DNA of 46,596 bases from an uncultured Pseudocitrobacter sp. (GTDB lineage: Bacteria > Pseudomonadota > Gammaproteobacteria > Enterobacterales > Enterobacteriaceae), in NCBI GenBank assembly GCA_913778145.1, contig CAJYVI010000005.1:1-46596 (forward strand), in the 5' to 3' direction. Numbering within the stretch: position 1 is the first letter of the stretch; every line of letters starts with the position of its first letter. Positions 35,005 to 43,722 of the stretch are shown here, piece by piece. Below the pieces are notes generated by a model. It ran no database searches. It saw only the letters and a program-made list of their open reading frames with translations, and was not told the origin of the DNA. Position numbers and translations under genes: made by a program.

Positions 35005-36252
35005 TTATTGCGCTTGAATCGCGCCTGCCAGTGAACGAATATCGTTCCCGGTAGGCGACTGATATACGCGCAGGCCAAACTCTTCCACTACCGCGAAAAT
35101 ATGGTCGAAGATATCCGCCTGAATGCTTTCATATTCCGCCCACACTACCGTATTGGTAAAACAGTATATCTCCATCGGCAGGCCGTTATTATCTGGCGCA
35201 AGCTGGCGGACCATCAGCGTCATATCTTTACGAATACGCGGATGGTTGCGTAAATATTCGTTAAGATAAGCGCGGAACGTGCCGACATTGGTCATTTTAC
35301 GCAGATTCAATACCGAGGCTTCGCTGCCGTGCTCGCGGTTCCATTCATCGATTTCCTGATGGCGTGAATCCATATACGGCTTGAGTAGCTTTGCCTGAAT
35401 CAGGCGCTGCTGTTCTTGCTCATCGAGAAAATGCACGCTGGTGGTATCGATATTAATGCTGCGCTTAATTCGACGCCCGCCGGATGCAGACATCCCGCTC
35501 CAGTTTTTAAAGGAGTCAGAGACCAGCGACCAGGTAGGAATAGTGGTAATGGTATTATCCCAGTTACGCACTTTTACGGTGGTCAGGCCGATATCCGTTA
35601 CCGCGCCGTCAGCGCCATATTTCGGCATTTCCAGCCAGTCGCCGAGCTTCAGCATATCGTTGGCTGAAAGCTGAATACCCGCCACCAGGCCAAGTATAGG
35701 GTCTTTAAACACCAGCATCAGTACCGCGGCCATCGCGCCGAGGCCGCTGATCAGAATCGCAGGCGATTGCCCTAAAAGTAACGAAATAATCAGAATACCG
35801 ACCAGGATGGCGCTGACCAGTTTTACTCCCTGGAATATACCTTTCAGCGGAAGCTGAGAGGCAATGGATAATTTCTGACTGAGATTAAAGATAACGTCTA
35901 ATAACGAGAAGAAAGACAGTAGCGCGTAAAGCATGACCCACAGCTGGGCGCAGGTTGTCAGAATTTGTGCCGCATCGCTGCCTTTTTGTAGCCACAACAC
36001 GGCCTGTACGTTGACGATAATCCCTTGCAGGGTAAACGCCAGACGATGGAAAAGTTTATTCTGGGTGATGATTTGCAGCCATAATTTGCTGCTGGCCTGC
36101 GCACGTCGTTCAAACGTCCGCAGCACAATGCGATGTAGAATTATATGTACGACAATTGCGGTGAGTAAAATAATACCAAAGATAATCACCAGAGAGCTGG
36201 TGTGATTTATTTCGATGCCGAGTTCTTCGACCTGAGCGATCAATTCCTGCAT
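35005..36252 (-). CDS. ybdG: YbdG, miniconductance mechanosensitive channel
   Basis: This inner-membrane MscS-family channel has 415 residues, exactly the E. coli length, from ATG 36252 (GGAG 6 nt upstream). It has about five helices; the pore-lining and beta domain region is [42 protein letters not shown]. It opens under hypo-osmotic stress, with a small conductance. The C-terminal ~200 residues form the cytoplasmic cage. Position between pheP and nfsB is conserved. Confidence 0.96.
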   Translation of the reverse strand: MQELIAQVEELGIEINHTSSLVIIFGIILLTAIVVHIILHRIVLRTFERRAQASSKLWLQIITQNKLFHRLAFTLQGIIVNVQAVLWLQKGSDAAQILTTCAQLWVMLYALLSFFSLLDVIFNLSQKLSIASQLPLKGIFQGVKLVSAILVGILIISLLLGQSPAILISGLGAMAAVLMLVFKDPILGLVAGIQLSANDMLKLGDWLEMPKYGADGAVTDIGLTTVKVRNWDNTITTIPTWSLVSDSFKNWSGMSASGGRRIKRSINIDTTSVHFLDEQEQQRLIQAKLLKPYMDSRHQEIDEWNREHGSEASVLNLRKMTNVGTFRAYLNEYLRNHPRIRKDMTLMVRQLAPDNNGLPMEIYCFTNTVVWAEYESIQADIFDHIFAVVEEFGLRVYQSPTGNDIRSLAGAIQAQ

Positions 36253-36332
36253 AACGTCTCCTTTATAACCAGTGCCTATAATGGCGGCTGGGGGGATATT
36301 ATGCAAATTGGGTAGGTGCGGTGCGGTCTGGT

Positions 36333-36440
36333 GCCCTCACCCCGGCCCTCTCCCACAGGGAGAGGGAGAAAACCAGCAGCAAAATTTAACCTGGCGCGAT
36401 CGGTTCCCTCTCCCTGTGGGAGAGGGCTAGGGTGAGGGGG
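36333..36440. repeat. Dispersed palindromic repeat, copy B
   Basis: This ~108-bp imperfect palindrome has arms CCCTCACCCCGGCCCTCTCC and their near complement (GAGAGGGCTAGGGTGAGGG), including inner CTCCCACAGGGAGAG hairpins. It shares arms with copies at 18805 and 41224 and lies just downstream of nfsB. Confidence 0.88.
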
Positions 36441-36445
36441 ATAAG

Positions 36446-37099
36446 TTAAATCTCAGTCAAGATTTCTGACAGCGGCAGGCGTGATTTCGGCAGGGCAGCG
36501 TTAAAATCTTCCACGCTGTGATGACCCACCGGCACGACCACCAGGCTGGTGAAGCCTTTCTCTTTCAGGCCAAACTCGGCATCGAGTACGGCAGCGTCGA
36601 AACCTTCAATCGGTACCGCGTCCAGGCCCATCGCGCCCACGCCCAGCAGGAAGTTACCGACGTTCAGGTAAACCTGTTTTGCCATCCACTGATCGTCATC
36701 TTTCAGATCTTTGCGGTGCATATCGGCGAAGAACGTACGGCCTTTATGGTTCGCGGCTTTTGCTTCCGGGGTGGCAAAGCGGCCATCGGCCTCTTCCTGA
36801 TTGACCACTTTCTCAAGCCAGGCGTCATCCATTGCGGTTTTGGCGCAGAAAACCACGACGTGAGAGGCGTCCAGCATTTTGCGTTCATTGAAGACGTAGT
36901 TACCGGCAGCGGATTTCGCGACGCGCGCTTTGCCTTCGTCGGTGCTGGCGACGATAAAGTGCCACGGCTGAGAGTTGGTGCTGGACGGGCTGAATTGCAG
37001 CAGCGTCTTCAGGTTGTCTGCCTGCTCAGCGGTCAGTTTTTTGCTGGCGTCGAAGGCCTTAGTGGAATAGCGCTTTTTGGCAACGGAAATGATATCCAT
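36446..37099 (-). CDS. nfsB: NfsB, oxygen-insensitive NAD(P)H nitroreductase
   Basis: This homodimeric FMN enzyme reduces nitroaromatics, quinones and flavins with NAD(P)H. The start ATG 37099 (after CAGGAGTT) gives 217 residues, the E. coli length. Motifs include [22 protein letters not shown] (FMN phosphate contact Arg/Ser), [14 protein letters not shown], and [14 protein letters not shown]. It activates nitrofuran prodrugs in relatives. It follows ybdF, separated by a terminator, and precedes ybdG on the same strand. Confidence 0.96.
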   Translation of the reverse strand: MDIISVAKKRYSTKAFDASKKLTAEQADNLKTLLQFSPSSTNSQPWHFIVASTDEGKARVAKSAAGNYVFNERKMLDASHVVVFCAKTAMDDAWLEKVVNQEEADGRFATPEAKAANHKGRTFFADMHRKDLKDDDQWMAKQVYLNVGNFLLGVGAMGLDAVPIEGFDAAVLDAEFGLKEKGFTSLVVVPVGHHSVEDFNAALPKSRLPLSEILTEI

Positions 37100-37115
37100 A
37101 ACAACTCCTGAATGA

Positions 37116-37139
37116 TAAAAAGCACCGCTCAAGCGGTGC
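37116..37139 (-). terminator. Terminator downstream of ybdF
   Basis: A 7-bp stem GCACCGC/GCGGTGC with loop TCAA is followed on the minus strand by TTTTTA. It separates ybdF from nfsB, leaving nfsB with its own promoter in the remaining gap. Confidence 0.8.
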
Positions 37140-37222
37140 GTTAAGTCGAAAAAGGGTACCGCGGAGAGAGCGAGTTGAGAAGTGTGAAAAATGCGATAAC
37201 AGTTATTGATAAAAACGGAAAA

Positions 37223-37591
37223 TCATTGAGGACGAAACCGTTTTTGCTCGCGTTTTGGCAACTTATCGACAACGCGCTCCCACGAATCGGTAATCAGCGA
37301 TTCCAGTAACGCAGGCGTAATATCATCACCCGGATAGACGGAGATCCAGTGCTTTTTATTCATATGGTATCCCGGTTTGATGCTGGGATAGATAGCCTGG
37401 TTGAGCAGCGAGATTTCCGGGTCTGACTTGAGGTTTACGACCGGCAGACCGCGCGTCCACAGGTTGATCATAAAGATTTTCCCGCCGATACAGAACACAT
37501 CGTACTCCGGGCCAAACGGCCAGGTCAGCTCGGCAAACGGCATCTCCAGCGCCAGGCGTTTTGCGCTGTCGTGTAATGTTTCACTGTCCAT
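37223..37591 (-). CDS. ybdF: YbdF, MmcQ/YjbR family protein
   Basis: This small cytosolic protein of 122 residues has a double-wing (CyaY-like) MmcQ/YjbR fold: [29 protein letters not shown], then [39 protein letters not shown]. The molecular role is unknown; DNA binding has been suggested for the fold. The length equals E. coli YbdF and position after nfsB is conserved. The E. coli neighbour ybdJ is displaced here by the aminotransferase-ramA-esterase insert. Confidence 0.95.
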   Translation of the reverse strand: MDSETLHDSAKRLALEMPFAELTWPFGPEYDVFCIGGKIFMINLWTRGLPVVNLKSDPEISLLNQAIYPSIKPGYHMNKKHWISVYPGDDITPALLESLITDSWERVVDKLPKREQKRFRPQ

Positions 37592-37605
37592 AGCTCCTCC
37601 GTTTT

Positions 37606-37636
37606 ACAAAACGGGAACGGCGGTACCGTTCCCGTT
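37606..37636 (-). terminator. Terminator downstream of the aminotransferase gene
   Basis: A perfect 11-bp stem AACGGGAACGG/CCGTTCCCGTT with a 5-nt loop is followed on the minus strand by TTTTG. It separates the aminotransferase gene from ybdF. Confidence 0.82.
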
Positions 37637-37640
37637 ACGC

Positions 37641-38822
37641 TTACAGTGATTTTGCCAGGCGATCGACTGCCTCAACTAACCCCTCGTGGGACACGGTGGA
37701 GTAGGAGAGACGCAGCGTCGTGACATCTGGCGCATCGTTATAAAACGCTTCGCCCGGTACAAAGACCACGCGATTTTCCAGCGTCTTTTTCAGCCATTCG
37801 GTAGCATTGAACGGGTAGCGGAAATGGGCCCACAGGAACATCCCGCCTTTCGGGCGGCTGAAAGCAAGATGATCGCCCAGTTTGGCTTCCAGCGCGCTCG
37901 CCAGGGTGTCGCATTTTTTACGATAATCTTCGCGGATCAGCGCAATTTGTGCGGGCAGACGATTAAGCGATAAATACTGTGCGGTGATTTGCTGAGACAG
38001 GGTGCTGGTATGCAGGTCAGTCGCCTGCTTCACGATAATGGCTTTGCTCGCCAGCCATTCCGGCATCACCAGCCAGCCCACGCGCATCCCCGGCGCCAGA
38101 ATTTTGGAGAAGGTGGAGGTATAGATAACCTGGTCGGTACAGCCGAGCGCCATGGCGTGTTGATAAAGCGGCTGCGGGCGTTCATCGGTAAAGCTGATTT
38201 CCCCGTACGGGTCGTCCTCAACGATGATAAAACCGTGCTGTTTTGCCAGCTCAACCAGGCGACGGCGGCGCGGTTCGCTGAGCGTTTTGCCGCCAGGGTT
38301 GCCAAAAGTAGGCACCAGATACACCACTTTGACCGGGCTGGTTTGCACTAAATCGGCCAGCTGTTCAACCAGCATGCCGTCTTCGTCGGTGTCGACGCTT
38401 TGAATGTTAGCCTGCGCCAGCTGGAAGACCTGCAACGCCGCGAGATAGGTTGGACGTTCGACGACGACCACATCGCCAGGGTTAAGCAGCGTTCGAGCGA
38501 CAATATCCAGCGACTGCTGAGAGCCGGACGTGATGTAAACCTGTGACGCTTCGCAGGCCACGCCGCGCGCGCGACAAATATCGGCAATCGCCTGACGCAG
38601 CGGCGGATAACCTTCGCTGAGGCTGTATTGCATCGCTTCCTGGAATTGTGACGCCATAACCTGCTGTACCGCAAGCTGAATACCTTCGTTATCAAACAGT
38701 TCTGGCGCAGGAATACCGCCGCCAAGCGAGATGACGCCGGGCAGTTTGCTGTGTTTGAGGAGTTCGCGGACGGCGGAAGGTTTCAGCCCTGTGGCGCGCG
38801 ATGCCAGCTGATGTTCGAACAT
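37641..38822 (-). CDS. PLP-dependent aminotransferase (fold type I)
   Basis: This 393-residue class I/II aminotransferase is of the LysN/ARO8-like subgroup related to MocR proteins but without a GntR domain. It has the substrate helix ISLGGGIPAPELF, YSLSEGYPPLRQAI, PTFGNPGG with Asn175, DDPYGEISF (Asp203/204 contacting the PLP ring) and the Schiff-base Lys240 in STFSKILAPGMRVGW. Relatives transfer amino groups of 2-aminoadipate, aromatic or branched amino acids; the substrate is not determinable. It sits at the left border of the ramA insert, after ybdF. The gap to ramR (131 bp) shows no gene. Confidence 0.9.
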   Translation of the reverse strand: MFEHQLASRATGLKPSAVRELLKHSKLPGVISLGGGIPAPELFDNEGIQLAVQQVMASQFQEAMQYSLSEGYPPLRQAIADICRARGVACEASQVYITSGSQQSLDIVARTLLNPGDVVVVERPTYLAALQVFQLAQANIQSVDTDEDGMLVEQLADLVQTSPVKVVYLVPTFGNPGGKTLSEPRRRRLVELAKQHGFIIVEDDPYGEISFTDERPQPLYQHAMALGCTDQVIYTSTFSKILAPGMRVGWLVMPEWLASKAIIVKQATDLHTSTLSQQITAQYLSLNRLPAQIALIREDYRKKCDTLASALEAKLGDHLAFSRPKGGMFLWAHFRYPFNATEWLKKTLENRVVFVPGEAFYNDAPDVTTLRLSYSTVSHEGLVEAVDRLAKSL

Positions 38823-38953
38823 AATGACCCTGATTTCATGATGATGAGAAGAGGGTCTACTATAAAACAGTCTGCGGCAAAATGGCCGCAGCTTTTTAAT
38901 TTTCAGAATATCGTGCTGTCAACGTGGGGGAATCCGCTAGCTGACGGAAGGCG

Positions 38954-39532
38954 TTAAGGCTTTTCCTCGGCCAGTGCACGCCACATCGCTTCGAAGCCCA
39001 GCGCTTTGAGTTTATCTGCGCGCGCGGGCTGCTGGCTGGCAAATTCAATGGTGGCTTCCGCCAGCGAAAGGAACAGCGCATCGCCGAAGGTTTCGAACTC
39101 ACCGGACAGGTAAACCGGGCGCACCGAGCGCTGGCACAGGCGGTTGAGTTCCGGGAACATCTCTTTCACCTGGTGTTTTGTCTCTTCAGTGATCTTCTCG
39201 CTCATCGACATACGACGCATCGCGCGGTTGCCGACCGGATTGCGCACGCCCCAGTCGATGTAACTGTTCCAGATACTGTGAATCACCTCTTTCGGGGCTT
39301 CAGACTCGCTAAGCCCGGCGATCATCGCCTGGCAAAGGTCATATTTTAGATGCAGGTAAAGCGCATTAAGCAGATCGTCCTTGGTGGCAAAATAGCGGAA
39401 CAGGGTGCCTTCAGCGACTCCCGCGTTGCGGGCGATCAGCGCCGTCGAGGCGGCAATGCCGGATTGGGCAAAAGCCACCGTTGCGGCATCCAGTAACGCC
39501 TGCTTTTTATCTTCACTCTTGGGACGAGCCAC
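38954..39532 (-). CDS. ramR: RamR, TetR-family repressor of ramA
   Basis: This 192-residue TetR repressor has an N-terminal helix-turn-helix ([51 protein letters not shown]), very close to Salmonella RamR as I recall it, while the ligand domain is diverged. In Salmonella, Klebsiella and Enterobacter RamR represses ramA and releases it when it binds bile acids or cationic drugs; loss raises AcrAB-TolC efflux. The gene is divergent from romA-ramA, with an ideal operator in between. The reading frame is intact, so repression should be functional. Confidence 0.93.
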   Translation of the reverse strand: MARPKSEDKKQALLDAATVAFAQSGIAASTALIARNAGVAEGTLFRYFATKDDLLNALYLHLKYDLCQAMIAGLSESEAPKEVIHSIWNSYIDWGVRNPVGNRAMRRMSMSEKITEETKHQVKEMFPELNRLCQRSVRPVYLSGEFETFGDALFLSLAEATIEFASQQPARADKLKALGFEAMWRALAEEKP

Positions 39533-39622
39533 TACACTTTACCTCACTGCGAACAAAAGAAGAGATTGAAACACGCAACCCGGCCTCACTTCAACGAGGC
39601 AGGTCAAAATTCGAAAATCGGC

Positions 39623-39652
39623 TTGACGATTTTTTCTCCCTCTCTCTATAAT
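39623..39652 (+). promoter_or_regulatory. romA-ramA promoter
   Basis: TTGACG (39623-39628) and a perfect TATAAT (39647-39652) are separated by 18 bp. The RamR operator overlaps the end of the -10 box. Confidence 0.85.
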
Positions 39653-39670
39653 GAGTGCCTACTCACTCAT
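39651..39670. promoter_or_regulatory. RamR operator
   Basis: ATGAGTG-N6-CACTCAT is a perfect 7-bp inverted repeat. It equals the RamR binding site described for ramA in Salmonella and Klebsiella. It covers the -10 end and start point of the promoter, fitting direct repression. Confidence 0.93.
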
Positions 39671-39720
39671 AATCAAGTTTTTCACGCTGCTTCAGGATGA
39701 GGCATCTGTTTGGTCAGGAA

Positions 39721-40821
39721 ATGAAACCTTTCATCATCAGTGTGGTTGTCATCATGCTTATTGCATCTGCAGCGAGTCTGCCTTTTGTTCTGAATGCCGG
39801 TTTCGGCCAGACGCCACAGGGGGCGGAGAAAAGCCGGGTAGAGGCGTCGCCAAACTACCGTGACGGGGTATTCAACAATCAGCTGCCGACGCCGGGGTTT
39901 ACCAGCGACAAAAACATGCTGGTGGCCTGGTGGGAGTTTCTGACGGTCAAACGCGAGAACGCGCGTCCGGCGCAGCCGCTGCCGATGGTCGCCACCGATC
40001 TGGCAAATATTCCGTTGCAGGAAGACGTCGCGGTTTGGCTGGGCCATTCATCGTGGTACCTGCAACTGGCCGGGAAACGCATTCTGATTGATCCGGTATT
40101 CAGCAGCTACGCCGCACCGTTCTCGTTTCTGAATAAAGCGTTTGCCGGGGACTATCCCTGGCACGCGAAAAACATGCCGGAAATCGACCTGTTGATTATC
40201 TCGCACGATCATTACGACCATCTGGATTACGCCACGATTAAGGCGCTGATCCCGAAAGTAAAAAGGGCGGTGGTCCCGCTGGGTGTAGGGTCGCATCTGC
40301 GTTACTGGGGGATGAATGACGAGCGCGTGACCGAGGCAGACTGGCAGGAGCAGGTTGAGATCAGCCCGTCGCTCAGCGTGCACGTGCTGCCCGCGCGGCA
40401 TTTCTCCGGGCGCGGCATTAAGCGCAACCAGACACTGTGGGCCAGCTTTATGTTCGTTACCCCGCAGCGAAAAATTTACTACAGCGGCGACTCCGGCTAC
40501 GGGCCGCACTTCAAAGCCATTGGTCAGCAGTTTGGTTTTGTCGATGTCGCGATTCTGGAAAATGGTCAGTATGACCAGGACTGGCGCTACATCCACATGC
40601 ACCCAGAAGAGACCGCCCAAGCCGCCGTCGACCTGCACGCCGCCGCCGTACTGCCGGGCCACTCCGGGCGCTTTGTACTGGCAAAACACACGTGGGATGA
40701 CCCGTACAAGCGGCTTGCGCAAGCCAGTAAAGGCAAGGCTTATCGCCTGCTCACGCCGATGCAGGGCGAGCCGGTAGCGCTTGCCAACCGTACACAACAA
40801 TTCCGGGCCTGGTGGGAATAA
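39721..40821 (+). CDS. romA: RomA-like MBL-fold metallo-hydrolase
   Basis: This 366-residue protein has an N-terminal membrane anchor or signal (KPFIISVVVIMLIASAASLPFVL) and a metallo-beta-lactamase fold of the NAPE-PLD/UlaG kind. Metal ligands are His162, His164, Asp166 and His167 in SHDHYDHLD, a later His in the PARHFSGRG segment, GDSGYGP, and LPGHSGRF near the C-terminus. The gene between the RamR operator and ramA is romA in Enterobacter and Klebsiella, where it is co-transcribed with ramA. Its substrate is unknown. ATG 39697 would add eight residues; 39721 has AGGAA just upstream. Confidence 0.85.
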   Translation: MKPFIISVVVIMLIASAASLPFVLNAGFGQTPQGAEKSRVEASPNYRDGVFNNQLPTPGFTSDKNMLVAWWEFLTVKRENARPAQPLPMVATDLANIPLQEDVAVWLGHSSWYLQLAGKRILIDPVFSSYAAPFSFLNKAFAGDYPWHAKNMPEIDLLIISHDHYDHLDYATIKALIPKVKRAVVPLGVGSHLRYWGMNDERVTEADWQEQVEISPSLSVHVLPARHFSGRGIKRNQTLWASFMFVTPQRKIYYSGDSGYGPHFKAIGQQFGFVDVAILENGQYDQDWRYIHMHPEETAQAAVDLHAAAVLPGHSGRFVLAKHTWDDPYKRLAQASKGKAYRLLTPMQGEPVALANRTQQFRAWWE

Positions 40822-40858
40822 TCACCAGCAGTAATAAAAAAAAGAAGGAGAGGGAAGC

Positions 40859-41203
40859 ATGACTATTTCCGCTCAGGTTATCGACACTATCGTTGAGTGG
40901 ATCGATGACAACCTGCACCAACCGCTTCGCATTGACGATATCGCACGTCACGCGGGCTACTCAAAATGGCACCTGCAACGGCTCTTTTTGCAGTACAAAG
41001 GCGAGAGTCTGGGGCGCTATATTCGCCAGCGCAAACTCAGCCTGGCGGCGCAGGAACTGCGTACGACCAATCAGCGCGTGTATGATATTTGTCTGAAATA
41101 TGGCTTTGATTCGCAGCAGACATTTACCCGCGTTTTCACTCGCACGTTTAACCAGTCGCCGGGGGCGTATCGTCGGGAGAATTATTGTAGTCAGATGCAT
41201 TAG
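40859..41203 (+). CDS. ramA: RamA, AraC/XylS-family global activator
   Basis: This 114-residue MarA/SoxS-type regulator consists of two helix-turn-helix motifs only: IDDIARHAGYSKWHLQRLF and VYDICLKYGFDSQQTFTRVFTRTF. It binds marboxes to raise acrAB, tolC and micF and lower porin, giving multidrug tolerance. GGAGAGGGAAGC precedes the ATG. It is 37 bp after romA with no terminator, so it is read from the RamR-controlled promoter and possibly its own. The sequence is very close to known RamA except at the C-terminal end. Confidence 0.95.
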   Translation: MTISAQVIDTIVEWIDDNLHQPLRIDDIARHAGYSKWHLQRLFLQYKGESLGRYIRQRKLSLAAQELRTTNQRVYDICLKYGFDSQQTFTRVFTRTFNQSPGAYRRENYCSQMH

Positions 41204-41223
41204 GGGTGAGGTGCGGCCTTTTT

Positions 41224-41331
41224 CCCCTCACCCTAACCCTCTCCCACAGGGAGAGGGGACCGATGGTGCCAGTGGTGAGGTATGTACGGTTTTCACCCTC
41301 ACCCTGCGGGAGAGGGCCGGGGTGAGGGGAG
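41224..41331. repeat. Dispersed palindromic repeat, copy C
   Basis: CCCTCACCCTAACCCTCTCC and its near complement GGAGAGGGCCGGGGTGAGGG flank inner hairpins. It is the third member of the family in this window and fills the gap between ramA and the esterase gene. Confidence 0.87.
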
Positions 41332-41367
41332 AGGCAACAGTCACCCAGCCCCATCTCATCTATTGAA

Positions 41368-41386
41368 AACAATTCCCATTTGCATT
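41368..41386. promoter_or_regulatory. Weak Fur-box-like site upstream of the esterase
   Basis: Read on the minus strand, AATGCAAATGGGAATTGTT matches 11 of 19 bases of the Fur consensus. It lies 37 bp before the start of a siderophore-esterase-like gene, which raises its plausibility. Confidence 0.35.
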
Positions 41387-41423
41387 AGCGTTGTTAACAA
41401 ATTTCAACGGGAATGTGTGTTCG

Positions 41424-43046
41424 ATGAAACTGGCGTGGAGTGGATTACTGATTGGGCTGACGGCGCTGCCTGCCTCGGCGATGGAGTGCGAAACCTCGCC
41501 CAACCGGGGCGAGCAGAAGGGCAAGTTTGATGCCAGCGGCGAGGTTTGTTTTACTCTGCCGACACTGGGGGAGAATTATGTCTCGGCGCGCTTATCGGGC
41601 GTGACCGATGCCCGATTGCTGGATGAGCAAAATCGGGCTATCCGCACGCTGGTTTCCGGTGGCCCGGCAGATGGGCAGCATATGTTGCTGTTTTCTCTGC
41701 CTGTTAATCAGGCCTCTTCACTGGTATTACACGGCGAAGCTGGCGCGGCCTGGCATTTCCAGTGGCAAATCAATGAAACTCACGCGCTGGCGGTGGAAGA
41801 ACAGCAATCACCCGCCAGCCCGCAGCTACAAAAACTCTCACGTGAACTTGCCGCTGGCGGGAATACTGACGCGTTCTGGCTGGCTCGCCAGCAGGAAGGT
41901 ACGCCGATGGTGGAGCCCGTCGACGCGCAGCATAAACGGGTCACCTTCCTGTGGCGCGGCGCGCGCAGCAATGTTTATCTGCTTGGATCGCCCGGTGGCG
42001 ATCATGATGCGCTGTTTCGCTTAGGGCAGTCGGACGTCTGGTTTCGCAGTTACATCGTGCCAGCCGATACGCTGATGCAGTACAAACTCGCTCCGGATGT
42101 GCCGAAAGTGGCGGGCAGTTTGCGCGAGCAACAGCGCGCCATTCAGGTCAGCGCGCAGGCGGATCCGCTTAATCCGCTGACGCTAAGCCCATTGAACCTC
42201 GATCGCTGGAACCGCTTTTCCCTGCTGGCGCTGCCTGCTTCCCGCTATTTTTCCGCGCAACGCATGGCGCAGCCGATCCGCTACGGCAGCCTGACGCGCC
42301 ATACGCTGAGCAGCCACCATCTTGGTAACAGCCGCGAAATCAAAATCTATCGCCCCCGCGTCGCGCAGCCCGCACGCTGGACGCTGTTTATGTTTGATGG
42401 GCAAAACTGGCAGGATGAGTATCGCACCGCCAACGTGCTGGATGGCCTGATTGCCCGCCATCTGCTGCCGCCGATTAATATTGTTTTCATTGATAGCCTG
42501 GACCACGCAAGACGCGGAAAAGAGCTGCCGCCTAATCCCCATTTTGCGGATTTTATGGCGCATGAACTGGTGCCGTTCCTGCAACGCCAGGGCATTACGC
42601 TTACACGGCAGAAAACGATTCTTGCCGGGGCGAGCTACGGCGGGCTGGCCTCCTCGTGGGTAGCGCTACGCTATCCGCGTCTGTTTGGCAATGTGCTGAG
42701 CCTCTCGGGCTCTTACTGGTGGACGCCGAAAGGCGAACCGGTGAACTGGCTCGCCCGGCAATATGCGCAGTCGCCGCGCTATCCATTACGCTTCTGGTTG
42801 CAGGCCGGGCAGTTTGAGAGCAGCGGGCCGGGCGGCGGCAACTACCGCCACACGCTGGCCTTTGAGCAGGTGCTGCGTGAGAAAGGATATCCGGTCAGTT
42901 TTCACGCCTCCTCCAGCGGCCACGATTACGCCGGATGGAGTGAAGCGCTGGTGCTGGGGTTACGCGATTTAACCGGCTTAGCGCACGGCAAACCAGCGAC
43001 GCCAGACGTAACGCAGAACAAAGTACTCTACAGCGCCAAGCACTAA
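41424..43046 (+). CDS. Secreted Fes-like esterase (alpha/beta hydrolase)
   Basis: This 540-residue protein starts at ATG 41424 with a signal peptide at about 1-19 (ending LPASA). The N-terminal ~280 residues form a beta-rich domain like the enterochelin-esterase N-domain (RVTFLWRGARSNVYLLGSPGG, VWFRSYIVPADTLMQYKL). The C-terminal hydrolase has FMFDGQNWQDEYRTANVLDGL, nucleophile Ser404 in LAGASYGGLAS, and His500 in SSGHDYAGW. Fes and IroD are cytosolic; the signal peptide suggests periplasmic action like IroE. Enterobactin-type esters are the likely substrate, by inference. The last 69 bp overlap ybdJ on the other strand. Confidence 0.85.
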   Translation: MKLAWSGLLIGLTALPASAMECETSPNRGEQKGKFDASGEVCFTLPTLGENYVSARLSGVTDARLLDEQNRAIRTLVSGGPADGQHMLLFSLPVNQASSLVLHGEAGAAWHFQWQINETHALAVEEQQSPASPQLQKLSRELAAGGNTDAFWLARQQEGTPMVEPVDAQHKRVTFLWRGARSNVYLLGSPGGDHDALFRLGQSDVWFRSYIVPADTLMQYKLAPDVPKVAGSLREQQRAIQVSAQADPLNPLTLSPLNLDRWNRFSLLALPASRYFSAQRMAQPIRYGSLTRHTLSSHHLGNSREIKIYRPRVAQPARWTLFMFDGQNWQDEYRTANVLDGLIARHLLPPINIVFIDSLDHARRGKELPPNPHFADFMAHELVPFLQRQGITLTRQKTILAGASYGGLASSWVALRYPRLFGNVLSLSGSYWWTPKGEPVNWLARQYAQSPRYPLRFWLQAGQFESSGPGGGNYRHTLAFEQVLREKGYPVSFHASSSGHDYAGWSEALVLGLRDLTGLAHGKPATPDVTQNKVLYSAKH

Positions 43047-43223
43047 GAACCACAGGCAGAACAGTAAGGTATAGAGCTGGTCGAGATCCATCAGGTGGAA
43101 GGTGTCGACCAGTTTTTGCGCCAGCGTTAAGCCGAGAGAGGGCGCCGGTAGCAGCAGGCAGGAGAGCAGTGCCATAAGCAGAATACCGGCGGCAGAAATC
43201 AGGGTTTCGAGCGGGTGTTTCAT
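42978..43223 (-). CDS. ybdJ: YbdJ, DUF1158 inner-membrane protein
   Basis: This 81-residue protein has two hydrophobic helices (TLISAAGILLMALLSCLLLPAP and LYTLLFCLWFLVLGAVEYFVLRYVW), matching E. coli YbdJ along almost its full length. The function is unknown. The C-terminus (RRWFAVR) differs from E. coli's at the last few residues, which is where the convergent esterase gene overlaps it by 69 bp. In E. coli ybdJ directly follows ybdF; here the ~5-kb aminotransferase-ramA-esterase block separates them. Confidence 0.92.
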   Translation of the reverse strand: MKHPLETLISAAGILLMALLSCLLLPAPSLGLTLAQKLVDTFHLMDLDQLYTLLFCLWFLVLGAVEYFVLRYVWRRWFAVR

Positions 43224-43401
43224 TCGATGTTAATCTTAAGTTAAAAACTATATTTTCCGGCAATAGGCGGCATAACGCAATAACTCTGAGTAAACATATT
43301 TTAAAATATAAAAAACAGCCACTACGTATTTATTCGTAGATGAATTAATTAAATATTCCTGGGCTTAAATGAACGCTAATTTACGTAAATAATCGTCATG
43401 T

Positions 43402-43512
43402 TTAACCCAGTAATTTTACAAATGTATAAGTGCTATAGCCAATCAACGTTGCAACGATGATTGCAGCGACGATGTACAGCGCCAGGCGGCGTCCGCGGTA
43501 GATTCCGAACAT
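43402..43512 (-). CDS. Small single-span membrane protein (36 residues)
   Basis: ATG 43512 to TAA 43402 is preceded by GAGGTG 5 nt upstream. The product begins MFGIYRGRRLALY (basic, cytoplasmic), then one helix IVAAIIVATLIGYSTYTFV, and a short KLLG tail. The strong ribosome site and positive-inside pattern support a real gene. I do not recognise a named family. It is divergent from the P-type ATPase gene 210 bp away; many small membrane proteins bind and adjust transporters, so a link is possible but unproven. Confidence 0.65.
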   Translation of the reverse strand: MFGIYRGRRLALYIVAAIIVATLIGYSTYTFVKLLG

Positions 43513-43668
43513 AATTCACCTCGTTTAGTTTGAGTTTAAGAACATTCTGTAATATTAATATTATTAAATCAACTGGCATCATCTTTGAATTTTGTTGGAA
43601 AGCGAATGTTGCGTGAGATCAATTTTTTCATCCGTAAGGATTAATAATTATTAAACCGTCTTAGCCTT

Positions 43669-43689
43669 GGCCAGAAATGATTTCAGGCC
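43669..43689. promoter_or_regulatory. Inverted repeat in the ATPase leader
   Basis: GGCC-A-GAAA-TGA-TTTC-A-GGCC is a symmetric 21-bp element 33 bp before the ATPase start. It may be an operator or a leader hairpin. Confidence 0.4.
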
Positions 43690-43722
43690 TTCCGTATACA
43701 GGAATTTAGAAGGAAATTTATC

